Assembly: GCF_000002425.4 (NCBI RefSeq)
Contig: NC_037264.1
Span: 12,167,941 to 12,231,940, forward strand
DNA length: 64,000 nucleotides
Direction: 5' to 3'
Origin: Physcomitrium patens
Lineage: Eukaryota; Streptophyta; Bryopsida; Funariales; Funariaceae
Below are positions 22,301 to 36,021 of the stretch, piece after piece. Both the position numbers and the translations under genes were made by a program. The notes beneath the pieces were generated by a model. It was given only the letters and a program-made list of their open reading frames with translations. It did no database searches and was not told where the DNA came from. The stretch's first letter is position 1. Every line of letters starts with the position of its first letter.

Positions 22301-24999
22301 TATTTGAAGCTTAGTTCAAATTCTTTTTAAATAGCCTCGAGATGCTTAAAGATAAATGATTATAACCACGTAATACCTATTTATTGTCATATTGTTTTAA
22401 ATATTTGTTTCAATATTTTTAATGATAGAACTCTATTAATTTTTTCTACCATTAAATATGCTTTGATATGTTTATGAAGGTTACTCCTATAATTGTAAAT
22501 TGGATACTTGAGGTTAAGTTATCTCAAGTTGATTAGGGTTTAAATAGACTTTCTATAGAATCTAGCCATGGCTCTCTTACATCTTTTTATTTAATTTTTG
22601 TATATGGGGTATCTGAGACCAAGATTACAAATTAATGACTATTTATATGACTTCCTTGTAATGTTGTAATATTTATTGTAAAGCTATTTTTATATAATCT
22701 TCCATCGTCATGGTATATTATTATAACTAAATTTATAAGTCTTCAATCCTTTTAGAGGTAGTTGGAATCTTTGTTGAGTTTCACTTATCAAACTTAGGTC
22801 AATTAAAAAGAAATATTTCCATATCTCATTTTATTCTAGTTTATTTATTTATTTTGCTCATAAATCTCATATTTATCTTATGTCAAATTCATTCAAGGTT
22901 TTGTCATACAATGCTCTCCAATATAGTTGCCAAATGTTATTTAGGCTTTTAGAATTATTGAATATAAAGGATAAGATCTTACAAGATCAGACTAAACACT
23001 TATGATGATCAAAAAAGAAGCAAGACCCAGTTTATTACTCAATTGGAATTACATAACTTTTAGCCCAACACTATCTAACTTGTGGTGCTTTTGTCCAAGA
23101 CCCTCTAAGTAATGTGCTACTTTTTAACTATCCCATTGTGCTTTCCTTGAACTTTAAATATCCTTTTATCTTATTGCATTTCCATTAATTTTAATAGACA
23201 AATATATGCTCCTCAAATATCTTAAGTAATAGTGAGTATTTTTAAGTATTTTAATCACCAATCAATTTTCTACAATCCCTTGATATTATATTTCTTTAGC
23301 AACATTATTTTTTTAAGTAAAATATTTTTTAGAGATTCTACACTTATAAATGGGATTTTTCTTAGCATCAATTTTAATTAAAGGAATCTACTTAAATTCT
23401 TTTAAAGTGACAAAAACCATGACACAATATAATTCAAACCAACCTTAAATAATTAAAATAGTGAAATCAAGTTAATATCTTATAAAGGTTGGTACTACTA
23501 GCAATGTAATACTAGGTTAGAAATTATCAAGTCTTCATTTGATATCTTATTTTAAAGATATTATAATGACAAGCTCAAAGTTTTTGATATGAATATTGAT
23601 AAATAAGATTGTGTATGATATTTAAAATTGATCCATCTAAATATCATTTTCTCTAACATCACATAGAAAATGTGGTCTTAATTGAATTGGAAGTGCACAT
23701 CAATCAATATTATCAAATGGTACTAAAGTAAGGTCTTCCTACATTCCTTCTTCTAGCCAACAATGATGATAGGCTCTCTCTACAAAAATGCAATCAAGTT
23801 TAATTCCCAAGTTATAATTATATTTTTTATCCACTCTTAACTTGCTACGTAGAAGACTTGATTTATTTATATTCATATCAAAAAAATCATTAAAAGGTAT
23901 GTAACTTCAGCCACAACTCATGATTCTATATTCTAGTTTTTTTTCATCTTATTCCTTCAAAATATGAAACACCATCACATTAAATATAGATCCATTATTG
24001 GACCAGATGCTCACCAAATCTAGATTCAAGTCTCCCTTGCCATAGGCCTCTAGCTCTTCTTTAAAAAGATAGATCCTTCAATCTTTGACTTGAATTCTTC
24101 TATGATCCAAGTAGGAGCTTTTTCTTATTATACCTTCTCTATTAGTTATAATTTCTCAACTCCTACAATTATTTTAAAAATCTCACTCTTTCTCTATTTC
24201 TCTCTCTCAAAATGTACTCTAATAAGAGAGACCAATATGAAAATCCAATATATATTATAAATATAGATATAATGTTATAAATTACAAATACAACAATAAT
24301 TTACCTTCAAATTTTTGAATAATAAGAATAAGGCTCCATGATTCTTCAATCAAAACTACCTTGATATTAAAATACAAAAAGAAATGAGTTTAGAAAAAAA
24401 TCCTAAATTCTACCAAAAGAATTCTAGATTCAGTTTCTTAGGGTCACATGGCGCCACTTAAATCAACACTTATCAACAAAGTGGTATCTTTTATTTAGTA
24501 TCTAAATTATAAAACAAACACCTAAGTTATTTTTTGAGTAGTGGAAATACTTAATTAACTACATATACATATTTCTAATATACCAAACTTGACTAGTAAT
24601 TGGTCATCCGTCAAAGATATTCTATCATCCTTGTTTTTTTGGCTTCTTATTTTTAATCATCTAAAACGTCTTAATAGCCTTTTTTTTTTTTTTTTTTTTT
24701 TGTTGCTTACTCTCCTATTCTTTGATTTGAAGATAATTTCAAGGATTAGATTCAAAATCTTCTCTATCTCTTCTATAATTTTTCCAATATTCAAAAGGTT
24801 TTCCAAGTAAATCAGAATTTTGTAAAATTTTCTTGTCTTTCTTCAATGTTAGGAATATGTTTGGCTTATTTTCAACTATTTAAACCTTAGATAATTAATA
24901 GCATAAAAAAAAATTCTACTATTGTAGTATGATGTATCATCTTGTTTTAAAATGTACTAAGTACTTGATTATAAAAAAACAAAGTTGTATTTTACAACT
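22301..24999. other. AT-rich intergenic DNA, no gene seen
   Basis: No recognisable coding region. It contains a run of about 22 T at 24679-24700. Short, slightly less AT-rich patches (23990-24200) may be relics, but no motif could be assigned. Confidence 0.4.
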
Positions 25000-25727
25000 A
25001 ATAAAGAAATTAATTCTAATAAAATATTAAATAAATTCTAATTAAATTTTAATAATTCTAAATAAATCCTAATAAAATTTTAGAAAAATATTAAAGAAAT
25101 ACTAAAAGAATCATAATGAAATTATAACAAATCTTTAAAAAAAATTAAAAATTCTAATATATCTTAAAAATTCTTAATCAAATCTTAAATTAATTCAAAT
25201 AAAATCCTAAAAATATTATAATCAAGTTCTAAATAAATTCTAATTAAAATCTAATAAAATATAAATATATTCTATTTAAATTATAAATAAATTATTACCA
25301 TATTAAATTCTAAATAAATTATTACCGTATTAAATTCTAATAAGTTCTTAAAGATATCCTAATAAAATCTCAAATAAATTTGAATCAAATTCTAATTAAT
25401 TTTAATAAAATTCTATAGAAATTTTAAACCTCAATAATTATTAATTAAATATTGATATTTCTTTAAAATTTGTGCAAATTTTTATCTATTATTTAGAAAA
25501 AAAGCACACAATTTAAATAATTTTGAATTTATATATTTGAATAAAAAAATCTTAATTTATTCAACTATCAATAGTCTTCCTTCAACCTTAATGTCAATTT
25601 ATCAGCAATAAGAGATATTTATTGCACTATTTACTTGCTTAAAAATAAATAAATAAATAAAAATAAAAATACTGATAATATTAAAAAATAAATTCATTAT
25701 CAACTCACAAAAAAAAATCAATCTAAC
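25000..25727 (-). repeat. AT-rich dispersed repeat A, inverted partial copy
   Basis: The plus strand shows CTAATTAAATTTTAATAA / TCCTAATAAAAT units, the reverse complement of the GATTTAATTAG track, followed at about 25560 by a string (TTCCTTCAACCTTAATG) that is the reverse complement of part of 21220-21300. The repeat runs into the assembly gap. Confidence 0.45.
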
Positions 25728-25827
25728 NNNNNNNNNNNNNNNNNNNNNNNNNNNNNNNNNNNNNNNNNNNNNNNNNNNNNNNNNNNNNNNNNNNNNNNNN
25801 NNNNNNNNNNNNNNNNNNNNNNNNNNN
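25728..25827. other. Assembly gap (100 N)
   Basis: Exactly 100 N, the usual placeholder for a gap of unknown size. The two sides may not be truly 100 bp apart. Confidence 0.98.
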
Positions 25828-26784
25828 ATTTTAAATCATAAAACACATTAAATAAAAATATAATAACAACCTTATATATTTTTACTTATCAATATGCTAC
25901 AATGCTTACAAAATATTCTATAATATAAATATTATTTATTTTTATAAAATCCTATTATCACCTTGATTACAAAATATTCCATAATATAAATATTATTTAT
26001 TTTTATAAAATTCTATCATCACCTAAAATAATTCTAACTTTGCAAACCTCTTCTAAAATTAATATCCATCTAAATTACTTCAAATTAATGTTTAAAAAAA
26101 TTACATAATTTTTATTTCTGAATGTTTTTCCTTTGATCAATAACACATCCTTGCATTGCTATAAATGTGCAATTTTATGCCTTAGAATTTGGTTTCAATC
26201 TTCATTCATAGCTTGTCCTCTCAAAGTACCAATCTCTAGTTTTTTTAGGTAATTTTTTCAAAAAGCTATTCTTGACTTCTACCTTAAGATATTGATAATA
26301 TATTTTTTTAATTTATTATCTTTTTTATCTTTTTTATGGCCTTAAAAATTTAATAAAAATATTTTAATAAAAAATTAATATTAATACTAAATATCAATAC
26401 TATTTTATTATTTTTTATATTTTTTTCTAAATTAGTTTTTTCAATTGCTATAATATTATTTCATGTTAATTTACCTTCAAGATTCTTTTTTAAAATAGTA
26501 TTCAATTCGTATATAAGTCATACATAAGTTGCATCCAAGCACATTTCAAAGTGGTTATGGTCTTGACTCCAAGAAAATCACGAATTTTTTGATAATGATT
26601 TATTTCTATTAACAAAGCAATCTTAATTCTTAATCCGTTTTTTTTGCTTAATTAAAATCTAAGAAACATATTTAAACTTTTAAATTATAAAAAAATTAGC
26701 CTATTGCATGCATATCTTATCTAATTTGTATCTCAATTTAATTAAAATATAATAATTATTATAAAGATATCAAAATAAAATTAA
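25828..26784. other. AT-rich intergenic DNA, with a local duplication
   Basis: No gene. A direct duplication of about 60 bp (the string ACAAAATATTC...TAAATATTATTTATTTTTATAAAAT) lies at about 25908-25952 and 25970-26012. Confidence 0.45.
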
Positions 26785-26822
<38 letters not shown>

Positions 26823-26846
26823 TAATAATAAAAATAATAATAATAG
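26785..26846. repeat. (AAT)n microsatellite
   Basis: A run of AAT units with a few AAAAT interruptions, followed by a short GATA run. Confidence 0.9.
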
Positions 26847-26999
26847 ATAGATAGATTAAAAATTGATGGATATATTTTATAAATACAAAGAACTACAAAT
26901 GACTAAAGTGAATATTTTCTTGACTCATTAAGATGTCTTGAAATAAAAGGCATTAATTATGAAATATTTTTCAACTAATAGAAATCATTGATTAGATTT

Positions 27000-29010
27000 C
27001 ACTTATAGTCTTGAAAAAAAAATAGAAAGAAATAATTTTGATATATATTGAATATAAGAAACTCAATAAGTACACAAAAAATGACCACTTTCTACTATCT
27101 TTTATTAATATCATTTTAGAAGAAGTAGTAAGCGATGAATTTCATACATTTATTGATAGATATTCAAATTACAACCAAATTTCTATAGAACTTAAGGGTT
27201 ACCATATAATTTTCTTTATTATACCTTAGAGTACCTTCATATATATAGTCATCACTTTTAGACTTTGTAATGATCTTACAAGATTCCAAAGAATGATAAT
27301 TTATGTATTTTTTCACTTGTAATACAAATCAATGACCATATTTATTAATGATTTTAGCATCCAATCTACAAAAAAAATACAACTCAATTATGTAAAGATG
27401 AGCTTTGGATATTTTTAGAAGACAAGAATAATACTTAATTTTAATAAGATTTTTTTGGCCATACAAAAATATATGTTTTAATATTTAGTATCAAAGAAGG
27501 AGAAAGAGCCAAATCTAGAAAAGATGAAGGTCACTATAGACTTAATATCATCTTTAAATATTGAAAAGTAGATATGATCTTAAACCATATATGTAAATAT
27601 TAAAAAGTTATTCATAATTATGCCATTAGTTTATATGTCTATCATTAAAATTCAATAAAAAGTTATAAAATTTGAATAGAACACTAAATATCAAAAAGCC
27701 TTAAATATACTAAAAGTGATGTTGAGTATTTATTCAATTTTTAGACTACTAAATTAGAATTTTTCTTTCTATATGCATTATCATATTTTTTTATAGCAAT
27801 AAGTAGTATAATTTGTTAATTAAAAGGTGATTATAAAAAAAATCCTACAGAATTTTCTAATAGAAAATTAAATTAAACAAAGAAAAATTATGCTACAATA
27901 AATAAAAATGCTTTGTAATAGTGTTTTTAGTTCAAAAAAATTAGACACTACATTCTTCTTAAATCAATATTATTTTTTGTGGATTTCATGGCAATCAAAT
28001 ATTTTATAAAAGAAATCTATCTTAAATTATGGACTTGCTTAGTAGATCATTTTTTAGAAGAATTTTACTAAAAACTTAAATATAAACTTAAAAAAATACA
28101 TAATTATGAAGATTACTCATTATGCTTGTTACAGACAACTTGGATTGTTTCTAATGATAACACCTTAATTAATGAGAATTGTTTTAGAATTTCATCCATC
28201 CCTACTCAATATGAATTTATTAAAAAATTATTAATTATATAAGGCTTAATTATAATTAACAAAAAATATAATAAAATCTATATTAATAGCATATGTTTTA
28301 TTATAATTAGAAGTAAATTATATTATTATAAAATAGGATATTTATGAGATATATCATAGCTAAAGAGATTCCACCTCTCAAGATGTCATGATAGTACATA
28401 TAAAGACTACTTTTGTAGTAACTCAGTTAATCAAAAGATACTTAAAATTACTTATTATTAACATACATTTTGTTATAATATCCATAAAAATACCAAAAAA
28501 TGTGGAATATATCAAAAGTATGTTAGGAATGACCTTTGAATGTTTTTACTTCTTTATGTATTATTATTTTTAATTCTATTTAAAAAACAAAGCATAGATT
28601 ATATAAAAGAAGTCAATTCTATTTCTTCTAATGGAATAATGTATAATATAATAGCCAATAAATATCTCACTAAGTAGGCTAGGATTAAGGCAATCAAAAC
28701 CAATGATGTTAAGAATACTACCAAAATTATGTGATTATCTATATATTTGAGCAGATTATCACATAATTTGGATGTCAAAAGATCTTTACTAGTAATAGAG
28801 GCAAAAAACTCTTACATTAAATAATAAAAGATATGACATTGTAATTTATAATTAATAAATAATCATTACTAGACTACATCCTAATATCTTCAAACTAAGA
28901 GTCACACAAAACTTCTCAATCAAACTTTAATTAACATATTTAAAAAAAACTATGATGAAGTTTTTAAAAAATTAAAATATAAAGATTTTAACAATATTGT
29001 AGACTTATAG
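27000..29010 (+). pseudogene. Decayed Ty3/Gypsy pol (RT and integrase relics), non-chromovirus type
   Basis: 27038-27229 reads YKKLNKYTKNDHFLLSF, then SNYNQISI with an FI.RYS block: the RT fingers motif (YRKLN..TKKDHFPLPF...D.YSGYNQI) typical of Athila/Tat-like elements. At about 28690-28950 the plus strand reads IKTNDVKNTTKIMCDYL, then a TRLHPNIFKLRVTQNF block, matching the integrase core with heavily mutated catalytic positions. Between them I see no readable domain. Many stops. The order RT then integrase on the plus strand fits one decayed element. Confidence 0.6.
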
Positions 29011-29839
29011 CACTATCCTTGAGGTGACTACCTAATTCTTTTTTATTTTTTTAATCTATAGTATAATTATAATTTTATCCTTTAAATTTGAATTTTTTTT
29101 TTAATTATATTAGTTAAAAATTTATAAAATTTATAAAATAGATAATTATTAATAGAATAATTAAAGCACTTAGAAGGCTTAAGTAAGACTAAAAAGATGA
29201 ATATACAATATACAATATATAAAAACTATACAAAGAAAGAAAAAGACTATCTTTAACAAAAAGATACAATGATAAGACCATTAGGTGTAAGATGTTGAAA
29301 CTCCTACAAGATTTAAGGATATTGGATTTTTCGTAGAAGTTTCATGCTTTATAATTAGATCCTTATATGGTAAAAGAATTTTTTTTAAAAAACTTAGTAT
29401 AATTATAAAAATTAAAAAGTGACAATTTTCTACTACAACCTCAAGAAGTATATATAGTGAATACAAAGTGTGAAATTTTACTACTTAGAAATTATAAACT
29501 ACACCAATATTTTTTCTTCATTTAATTAAGATTCAAATATATGAAGAGTGACTTGAGTTGAATATTATTTAAAAAATTTAAAAGTCTTAGATTCTAAGCA
29601 AAAGCAAAGAAAATTCTTTAAAAATAGATTTTATTTTTTTTTATATTATTTTTTAAATTTTATCACCTATTTAATTAAATTCTACATAAATAAAGAGGAT
29701 TTAAGTTCTAAATAGATCATAATATCTTAGTTATTTTGAAAATATATATTTAAATATTTAAATATTTATTTATTTATATAAATAATAAATAAAATAATAA
29801 AATTATTTTTTATCTAATAATATGAGGATAAACTTCTCC
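29011..29839. other. AT-rich DNA, no gene seen
   Basis: Downstream flank of the pol relic; no LTR or gene could be defined. The 61-codon open stretch at 29281-29466 (minus) has no recognisable product. Confidence 0.4.
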
Positions 29840-30620
29840 TTTCATCAAAATTATAAGATGGTTTCAATTAAGAGTTGCTTGTAATTATTGGTGTAAAGCA
29901 AAAGTAGCAAGAACAAGAATAAAAACAAAAGAAGAACAATACAAAACAAGTGAACAAATGTAATCAAACAATTGTACACTATAAAACTAGTCACAGTCTA
30001 TTTATTGGATTTTCATTTAATAAAAAATAAAAATAAAAAGTAAAAAATATATTTTTAGATATATGATTCTTGTGTCTTTTCAATGACATAAAAAACATAT
30101 AAATAGAAGTTACTATGAATAAGTTATGATAGATTAAAAATAAAAGATACATATTAGAAAAATTAAGTGAATAACTTTTATCTTAAGGATAACTTACTTT
30201 AAGAGATTAAAGATTCAAGCCTCACCAAGGCTCATAAGTAGTATATATGGATTATAAGAGAGGCTACGAGGCCTTAGTCTTATCTTCCCAACTACCTTCA
30301 AGGTGCTACAACCCACATGGGACTTGTGCACTTTCTTTTCTATAAGGACTAGACTAGCTGTTGGTATTCCTATTTTCTACTATTAAAACTCCTATTTTTA
30401 TATTTTTGACTTCACCATGGTATTTAAAAACACCTAATTAGCCTAGGAACATTACATGGCCTTCGAATCTTGCTTCATTTCTTCATCCAACGTAATAAAA
30501 CTCAATTTTACCAAGATCTTGAAATCTTCTACCGTAATTCTTAAAATATTCTAAATAAATTCTAAAAAATCATATAATATTTTTATAATAATAATAAATA
30601 TTTAAGGCTATATTTTCTTA
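29840..30620 (-). repeat. LTR-like repeat B, minus orientation
   Basis: The reverse complement aligns with 40170-40930. The best-preserved part (about 30200-30350) contains CACAAGTCCCA...GGTTGTAGCACCTT, a GATAAGACTAAGG string, a TATA-like CATATATACTACTTATGAG, then CCTTGGTGAGGCT. Both copies end with AACTCTTAATTGAA.CCATCTT. The layout (TATA box, polar, about 750 bp) suggests an LTR, but no partner in the same orientation or coding relic is attached. Confidence 0.55.
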
Positions 30621-31196
30621 TTCTTTTATTTTTTATAGTAATAAAATCAGTTTATATCTACTAAAAAATCCTATTTTCTATATAATTGACTAAAAGACAT
30701 GAAGTTCTCTTCATGCTTCTTCTAACTACTAATTAATTATTGATAGGATTTTTATAAGTAATAATTATAGATAGGAGGCCAATAAAGACATTGGTCTCAA
30801 TAACTAATCTTTAATACTTAATAATATATAAAAATATAAAACTAATTGAGATAATTGCTTCTAAAACTTATTAAGATTCTATTTTTACGACTTTTCTTTC
30901 AATAAGACTTTTATAACTTATAAATTCTTTTAATTTCTAATAAATAATTAAATATTCAAAAAGACTCTCTAATCTTAATATTTATATAATAAAACAATTT
31001 AAAAATATATTTTTAATTAATCCACCAATTAACATGCATTAATAGGACTCATAAATGATAATTTGAAAAATAATATTTATTTATTTATATAACAACTTAA
31101 TATTAGAAAATAATTATCCACATAGTTAGTATGTTCTAATTGGTTGAAGTTCAAATTTAACAAAAGTTGTAAAGCTATTTTATGTAATCTAGTGTT
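30621..31196. other. AT-rich DNA, nothing recognised
   Basis: Flank between repeat B and old LTR C. No ORF or repeat was identified. Confidence 0.4.
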
Positions 31197-31533
31197 TGTG
31201 ATAGATATACATATGTAGTCTAATAAATACCTATATGATTAGGTAGAAGTAAGTAAAAGTAGATAAAATTAAGTTAATTTCATAATATCTTTTAAAAAAG
31301 ATTCCTAAAAGCTTTATAGATGTTGCTTTCACTTTACATATATTTTTAGTTGATTGATAGATTAGAAACTATGTCAACAAGTTAATCATGTGTTAGTAGC
31401 TTATGAAACAAACTAATTATATGGCACACATATAGAAAACTTGTCTTGCAAGTTAAGATACATGTCTTACAAAGTCAACAGATTTTGGAAGTACTATAGA
31501 ACATTGCCACTAAGTTCATAGTTAAAAATATAT
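31197..31533 (+). repeat. Old LTR C, left piece (U3), split by chromovirus copy 2
   Basis: Starts TGTGATAGATATACAT, close to the young LTR start TGTCATGGACATACAT, and matches the reverse complement of 20110-20457. It is cut at its TATA box by copy 2; the TSD copy TATAT is 31529-31533. It continues at 37823. Confidence 0.65.
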
Positions 31534-32028
31534 TATCACGGACACAAAATACAGACTTGAAATCTAACAAGAAGTTCAAGAAGAAGTGGCAGAACTACAT
31601 TAAACAGATGAGTACAAGAACAACACCAGAAAGGTGAGCTAGAACTCCAAGAGATGGGTTGTCGAGACTGAAGAACTCTTCAGCCTCAATCCCTATATAT
31701 ACTCCTACTTAGGAAGCTTCTCGAGCTACTTCTATTAACTAGAAAGCTTCTAGAAGGTTCCAAAGGCTTCTTTTTTAGAAGGTTCTAGAAACTTCTCGAG
31801 CTACTTCTATTAACTAGGAAGCTTCTAGAAAGTTCCAGGGGATTCCTTTCTAGAAGCTTCAAGAAACTTCTCTTCTAGAAGGTTCCAGAGTCTTCCTTTC
31901 TAGAAGCTTCTAGAAACTTCTCTCTAAAAGGTTCCAGAGGCTTCTCTTCTAGAAGGTTCCAAAGGCTTGTTTTCTAGAAGGTTCTAGAAACTTCTCTCTA
32001 GAAAGTTCTAAGGAATATGTCCCTAACA
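31534..32028 (-). repeat. 3' LTR of chromovirus copy 2
   Basis: Reverse complement starts TGTTAGGGACATATTCC and ends at a mutated terminus (GATA instead of GACA). The polypurine tract 32029-32042 abuts it. It carries the same heat-shock-element array as 37507-37805, here with a few decayed units. Confidence 0.9.
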
Positions 32029-32042
32029 TCACCCCCTCCTTT
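32029..32042 (-). other. Polypurine tract of chromovirus copy 2
   Basis: Minus strand AAAGGAGGGGGTGA, ending exactly at the 3' LTR start. Confidence 0.8.
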
Positions 32043-32075
32043 AGCTTCAAGGTCTCTGAGAAGCAATGTTGTTGA

Positions 32076-32429
32076 TCAGTACCGACGCAAGAAAATGAAG
32101 ATCTGTCGCATAACTTCTGCTATGAACTCCAACTGTTGTTCACGAGGCAAGTGGTTCATCGACCCTTGAAGCCAATGGTAGTGGCCCACGCCTTCGACCT
32201 CTGACCAAGCATGAACTTTCGTGTCCTCATTGTGAAATTGTCCTGCAAACACACCTTCTGGTTGACCATCGTAAACAAGCTCGATCTCAAATACGATCAC
32301 CAGTGATCGTTTACTCGGTATCCTCCGTCGTCATCGTGGTACATGTAGTTCTTCATCTCGGGGTTGCCTTCGTGAGCTACTCGGTTGCGATACTCTGACT
32401 GGCATAGTATCTATCTCTTGGCTATCCAT
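32076..32429 (-). pseudogene. ORF3 of chromovirus copy 2 (one nonsense codon)
   Basis: The same frame as ORF3 of copy 1, from the ATG at 32429. The N-terminus MDSQEIDTMP differs, then SSSRRQPRDEE and RIPSKRSLVIVFEIEL follow. One TGA interrupts the Arg-rich stretch, at a CGA-type position. The downstream 74 residues are open and nearly identical to copy 1 (Y-D-G-Q-P-E-G-V-F, WSEVEGVGHYHWLQG, EFIAEVMRQIF). No gaps relative to copy 1 after the Arg-rich part. This conservation is the main reason to treat ORF3 as a real gene of the family. Confidence 0.7.
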
Positions 32430-32545
32430 ATCAAAAGACCAAACTACGATCTATCTTGGAGAAAATAACTACATCAACTATGAATTTTGCTGGTGCTCTC
32501 CCCTTTTCTTATATTGTTGAGATAACAAGCTTCAGAAAGAAGCTA

Positions 32546-35500
32546 TCATCGAATTGATTTAGGTTTATCGGGATGTCGTTGATGAAACTCCTGTATCTTT
32601 TGTGGCGCATTCGCAAGATTTTCAGCTGGCTCCCACGTTCGCTCATTAATGTCATAGCCGCACCAATGAACAAGATATTCTAACTTTCTCCACCTTCGCC
32701 GTGAATCCAATACCTTTTCAACCTCGTATTCTTCATGGTTCTCGATTTCAATACTAGGTGGCGGACATTGCACTCTTCCAGGAAAAGATGACTCTCGATA
32801 AGGTTCCAACAAAGAAACATGAAAGACTGGATGTACCTTCATAGAAGCCGGTAACTCCAGCCGGTATGCCACTGGATTAATTTGCTTCTGGATGATAAAT
32901 GGTCCCAATCTTCGATAGTCCAACTTATCACATGGTCGCTTGGTCTTGATATTTCGTCAAAGAAGCCAAGCTTTGTCTCCAACTTTGAAAGTAGGTGCTG
33001 GATTCTGAAATCTATCTGCAGACGTCTTATAGGATTCTTAAGCGGATTGTAATTGAAGCTTCAACATAGTTTGAAGCTCTGATAGTTGCTTCGCAAATCC
33101 TTCAGCTGCTGGATTGTTATTTGTTGACGGACTCAATAAATCAAGCTTCGGATGATACCCATAGTTGGAAAAGAATGGTGTTTGTTGAGTCGACGCATGG
33201 AGGGTGTTGTTATATGCAAACTCGGCTAGCGGTAGATATGCAGTCCAATCGTCTTGCTGATAGTTGATGCTGTATCGTTAGTACTGCTCCAAGACTTGGT
33301 TCACCCGTTCCGTTTGGCCATCAGTTTGAGGATGAAAAGCTGAAAAAAGCTTGATATCCACCTTCAATATCCCAAAGAGAGATCTCCAAAACTTTGACAC
33401 GAACTGGGTACCTCGATCTGATATGATATCATCTGGTAGTCCATGATATCGATACACATTATCGAGAAAGAGTCTTGCTGTGACTTCACTGGACGATGTC
33501 TTCTTACAAGGAACAAAGTGTGCCATCTTCATAAGCCAATCTACCACAACAAAGATGCTGTCAAATGAGTTTGATGATGGCAAGTCCATGATGAAGTCCA
33601 TAGAAATTGAAGACCATGGTCGACGTGGAATTGGCAATGGCTGTAGAAGTCCATAAGGGCGATGCCGAGGATTCTTAGATCTTGAACAGATGTCACAAGA
33701 GAGGACAAAATCTTTCACATCCTTCCACATTTGGGGCCACCAAAAATCTCGGGAAATAAGCTCCAAGGTCTTGTTGAATCCAAAATGTCCCACAGCTGGA
33801 AAATCATGGCGAGATTGAAGAACTTGGAGTCGTGCTAGTCCTTTTGGAATGTACAATCGCTCTTCAAAGTATAAAAGATCTCCCTCCACCTTGAACTTGT
33901 CGTCATTGGTACGTTCCTTGATATCAATGGCTACTGAATCTTTAATGGTCATAGCACGTACCTGGTTTAGGAAGTCAGCATCAAATGATACAATAGTAGC
34001 ACAAAGTTGAAATCTCTCTGGCTTCAATAACGTTGTACATTGTTGATCAAACGCTGCTTCTCCAGCCTTTGGTGCAAGATACGATCTCCTTGATAAAGCA
34101 TCACATAGTCCTTGCTGCCTTCCAGGTCGATAAGTGATAACAAAATCGAATCTACATAGCGACATATTCCACCGAGCTTGATGCCGATTTAAAACTCAAG
34201 CCGTCATGAAATACTCCAAATTCTTGTGATCCGTATATACGGTCACTGGATGAGCAACTCCTTCAAGAAAGTGATGCCATTCTTCGAAAGAATCCACAAT
34301 AGCAAGAAGTTCCTTATCGTGGATCTCATAATTGATTTCAGCAGCAGAGAACTTCCGAGAATAGAATGCAACTGGATGGAGCTTCTTATCTTCACTCATT
34401 TGTGAAAGCACAGCTCCCAAAGCAAAATCTGAAGCATCAGTTTCTAAATAGAAGGCCTTTGTAAAGTCTGGATGTACCAAAATTGGAGCTATAGTAAATG
34501 CTGTCTTCAAATCTTGAAACGCCTTCTCCGCCAAAGGTCCCCATTCCAACTTATCCTTGCATGTTAATCGAGTGAGAGGAGGAGCAACTTGAGAATAATT
34601 CTTGATGAAGATCCGATAGAAGTTAGCAAAACCAAGAAAGTATTGTACGTCTCTAACCGTCTTCGGAACCTCCCAAGTCATGATTGCTTCTACTTTCTTG
34701 GGGTCCATCTTCAAACCTTCTGTAGTCGCAATGAACCCCAAAAATTCCATCTCCGTCTGGTGAAATAAACACTTTTCTAATTTGGCATATAGTTCTCGCT
34801 TGCGTAGTTTCTCCAAGACCAAACGAACATGCTCCTCATGCTCTTCCTCGTTTTTAGAGAATATTAGAATATCGTCCAAGTAGATGACAACAAAAACGTC
34901 GAGGTGTTCTCGAAAGATGTCATTCATCATATGTTGGAAAACCGCTGGAGCATTGGTAAGACCAAAAGGCATGACATTATATTCGAAATGACCATACCTT
35001 GTACGGAATGCTGTCTTCCACTCATCTCCTTCCTTGATTCATACGAGATTATAAGCTCCCCTTAGATCAATTTTTGTAAAGATCTTCGCACGTCCAAGTT
35101 GTTCTAAGAGACTAGAAATCAAGGATAATGGATAACGATTTTTCTTTGTTACCTTGTTGAGGCCTCGATAGTCCACACACATCCGTAATGATCCATCTTT
35201 CTTCTTCACAAATAAGATGGGTGCTCCAGCTGATGATTTTGAATGACGAATGAAGTTCTTGGCTAGATTCTCGTCGATGTACTTTCGTAACTCTGCCAAC
35301 TCCGTTTGCGATAGATTGTAGATTGGGCCAAAAAGTGGTTGTACTCCTTCTTGCAAGTCTATGGCACAATCATATGGTTGGTGTTCCGGTAGTATGTCGG
35401 CGTTCTTCTTTTGAAACACGTCTTCAAAATCTTTATATTGCTCCGGTATACTTGCTGTTGAGATCTTCTCCTCGGTAGTTGGAGCCGCATAAATGACAAA

Positions 35501-36016
35501 TGGAGTGCCTTCCTTAGATGATCTTATAAACGCTCTTGCTCCAATGAATAAGGATTTTTTTTTTCGAGGTTTTTTACTAGGTTTTTTCTTGGGTGGTTTT
35601 GTGGGAAAAGTCATCTTCCACAACCTCCAATCTATCAATGGATTATGTTTTTTCAACCAAGAAAGACCAAGAATAATAGGATTTGATGGGGTTCTAATAA
35701 TATTAAAAATGATATGACTACTATGGTCTTTAAACGTTACTTCAATAGGTTTTGATTCATGGGTGATGCTACCAGACAATAAAGGTCGTCTATCTATTAT
35801 CTCAACATGAACAGGTTTTGATTTTTGTACTAAAGGGATCTTATGACGCTTTCCAAATTCTTCGTCTAAAAAACAAGCAGATGCTCCTCAGTCTAGTAGT
35901 GCTAAGGTTCTCAATTTTTGAGGGCCGATAAATAGAGGGATTGTAAAACAAAGTGCAGGTTGGGCAGAAAGAAAGGAACCTGATTGTTGTTGGGATATTT
36001 CATTGTCCAGCCGCAC
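32546..36016 (-). pseudogene. pol: pol of chromovirus copy 2: protease to chromodomain, six stops
   Basis: One reading frame from about 36016 to 32546 with no frameshift seen. Stops: TGA 35888-35890 (replaces the Ser of the protease DSG), TGA 35039-35041, TGA 34196-34198, TAA 33278-33280, TAA 33038-33040 and TGA 32957-32959. Domains in order: protease, RT (YLDDILIFSKN, about 34880), RNase H (LETDASDFALG), integrase HHCC and D,D,E (SMDFIMDLP, IISDRGTQF, QTERVNQ), GPF module (RRLGPFIIQ) and chromodomain (YEVEKVLDSRRR, YLVHWCGYD, TWEPAENL). The integrase region is uninterrupted here, which confirms the join across the nested element in copy 1. Confidence 0.92.
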
Positions 36017-36021
36017 GGTTC

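Noticed and set aside
15196-31196. Organelle DNA insertion, suggested by the very high A/T content.
   Set aside because: No plastid or mitochondrial gene, rRNA or tRNA was recognised, while several Gypsy relics were.
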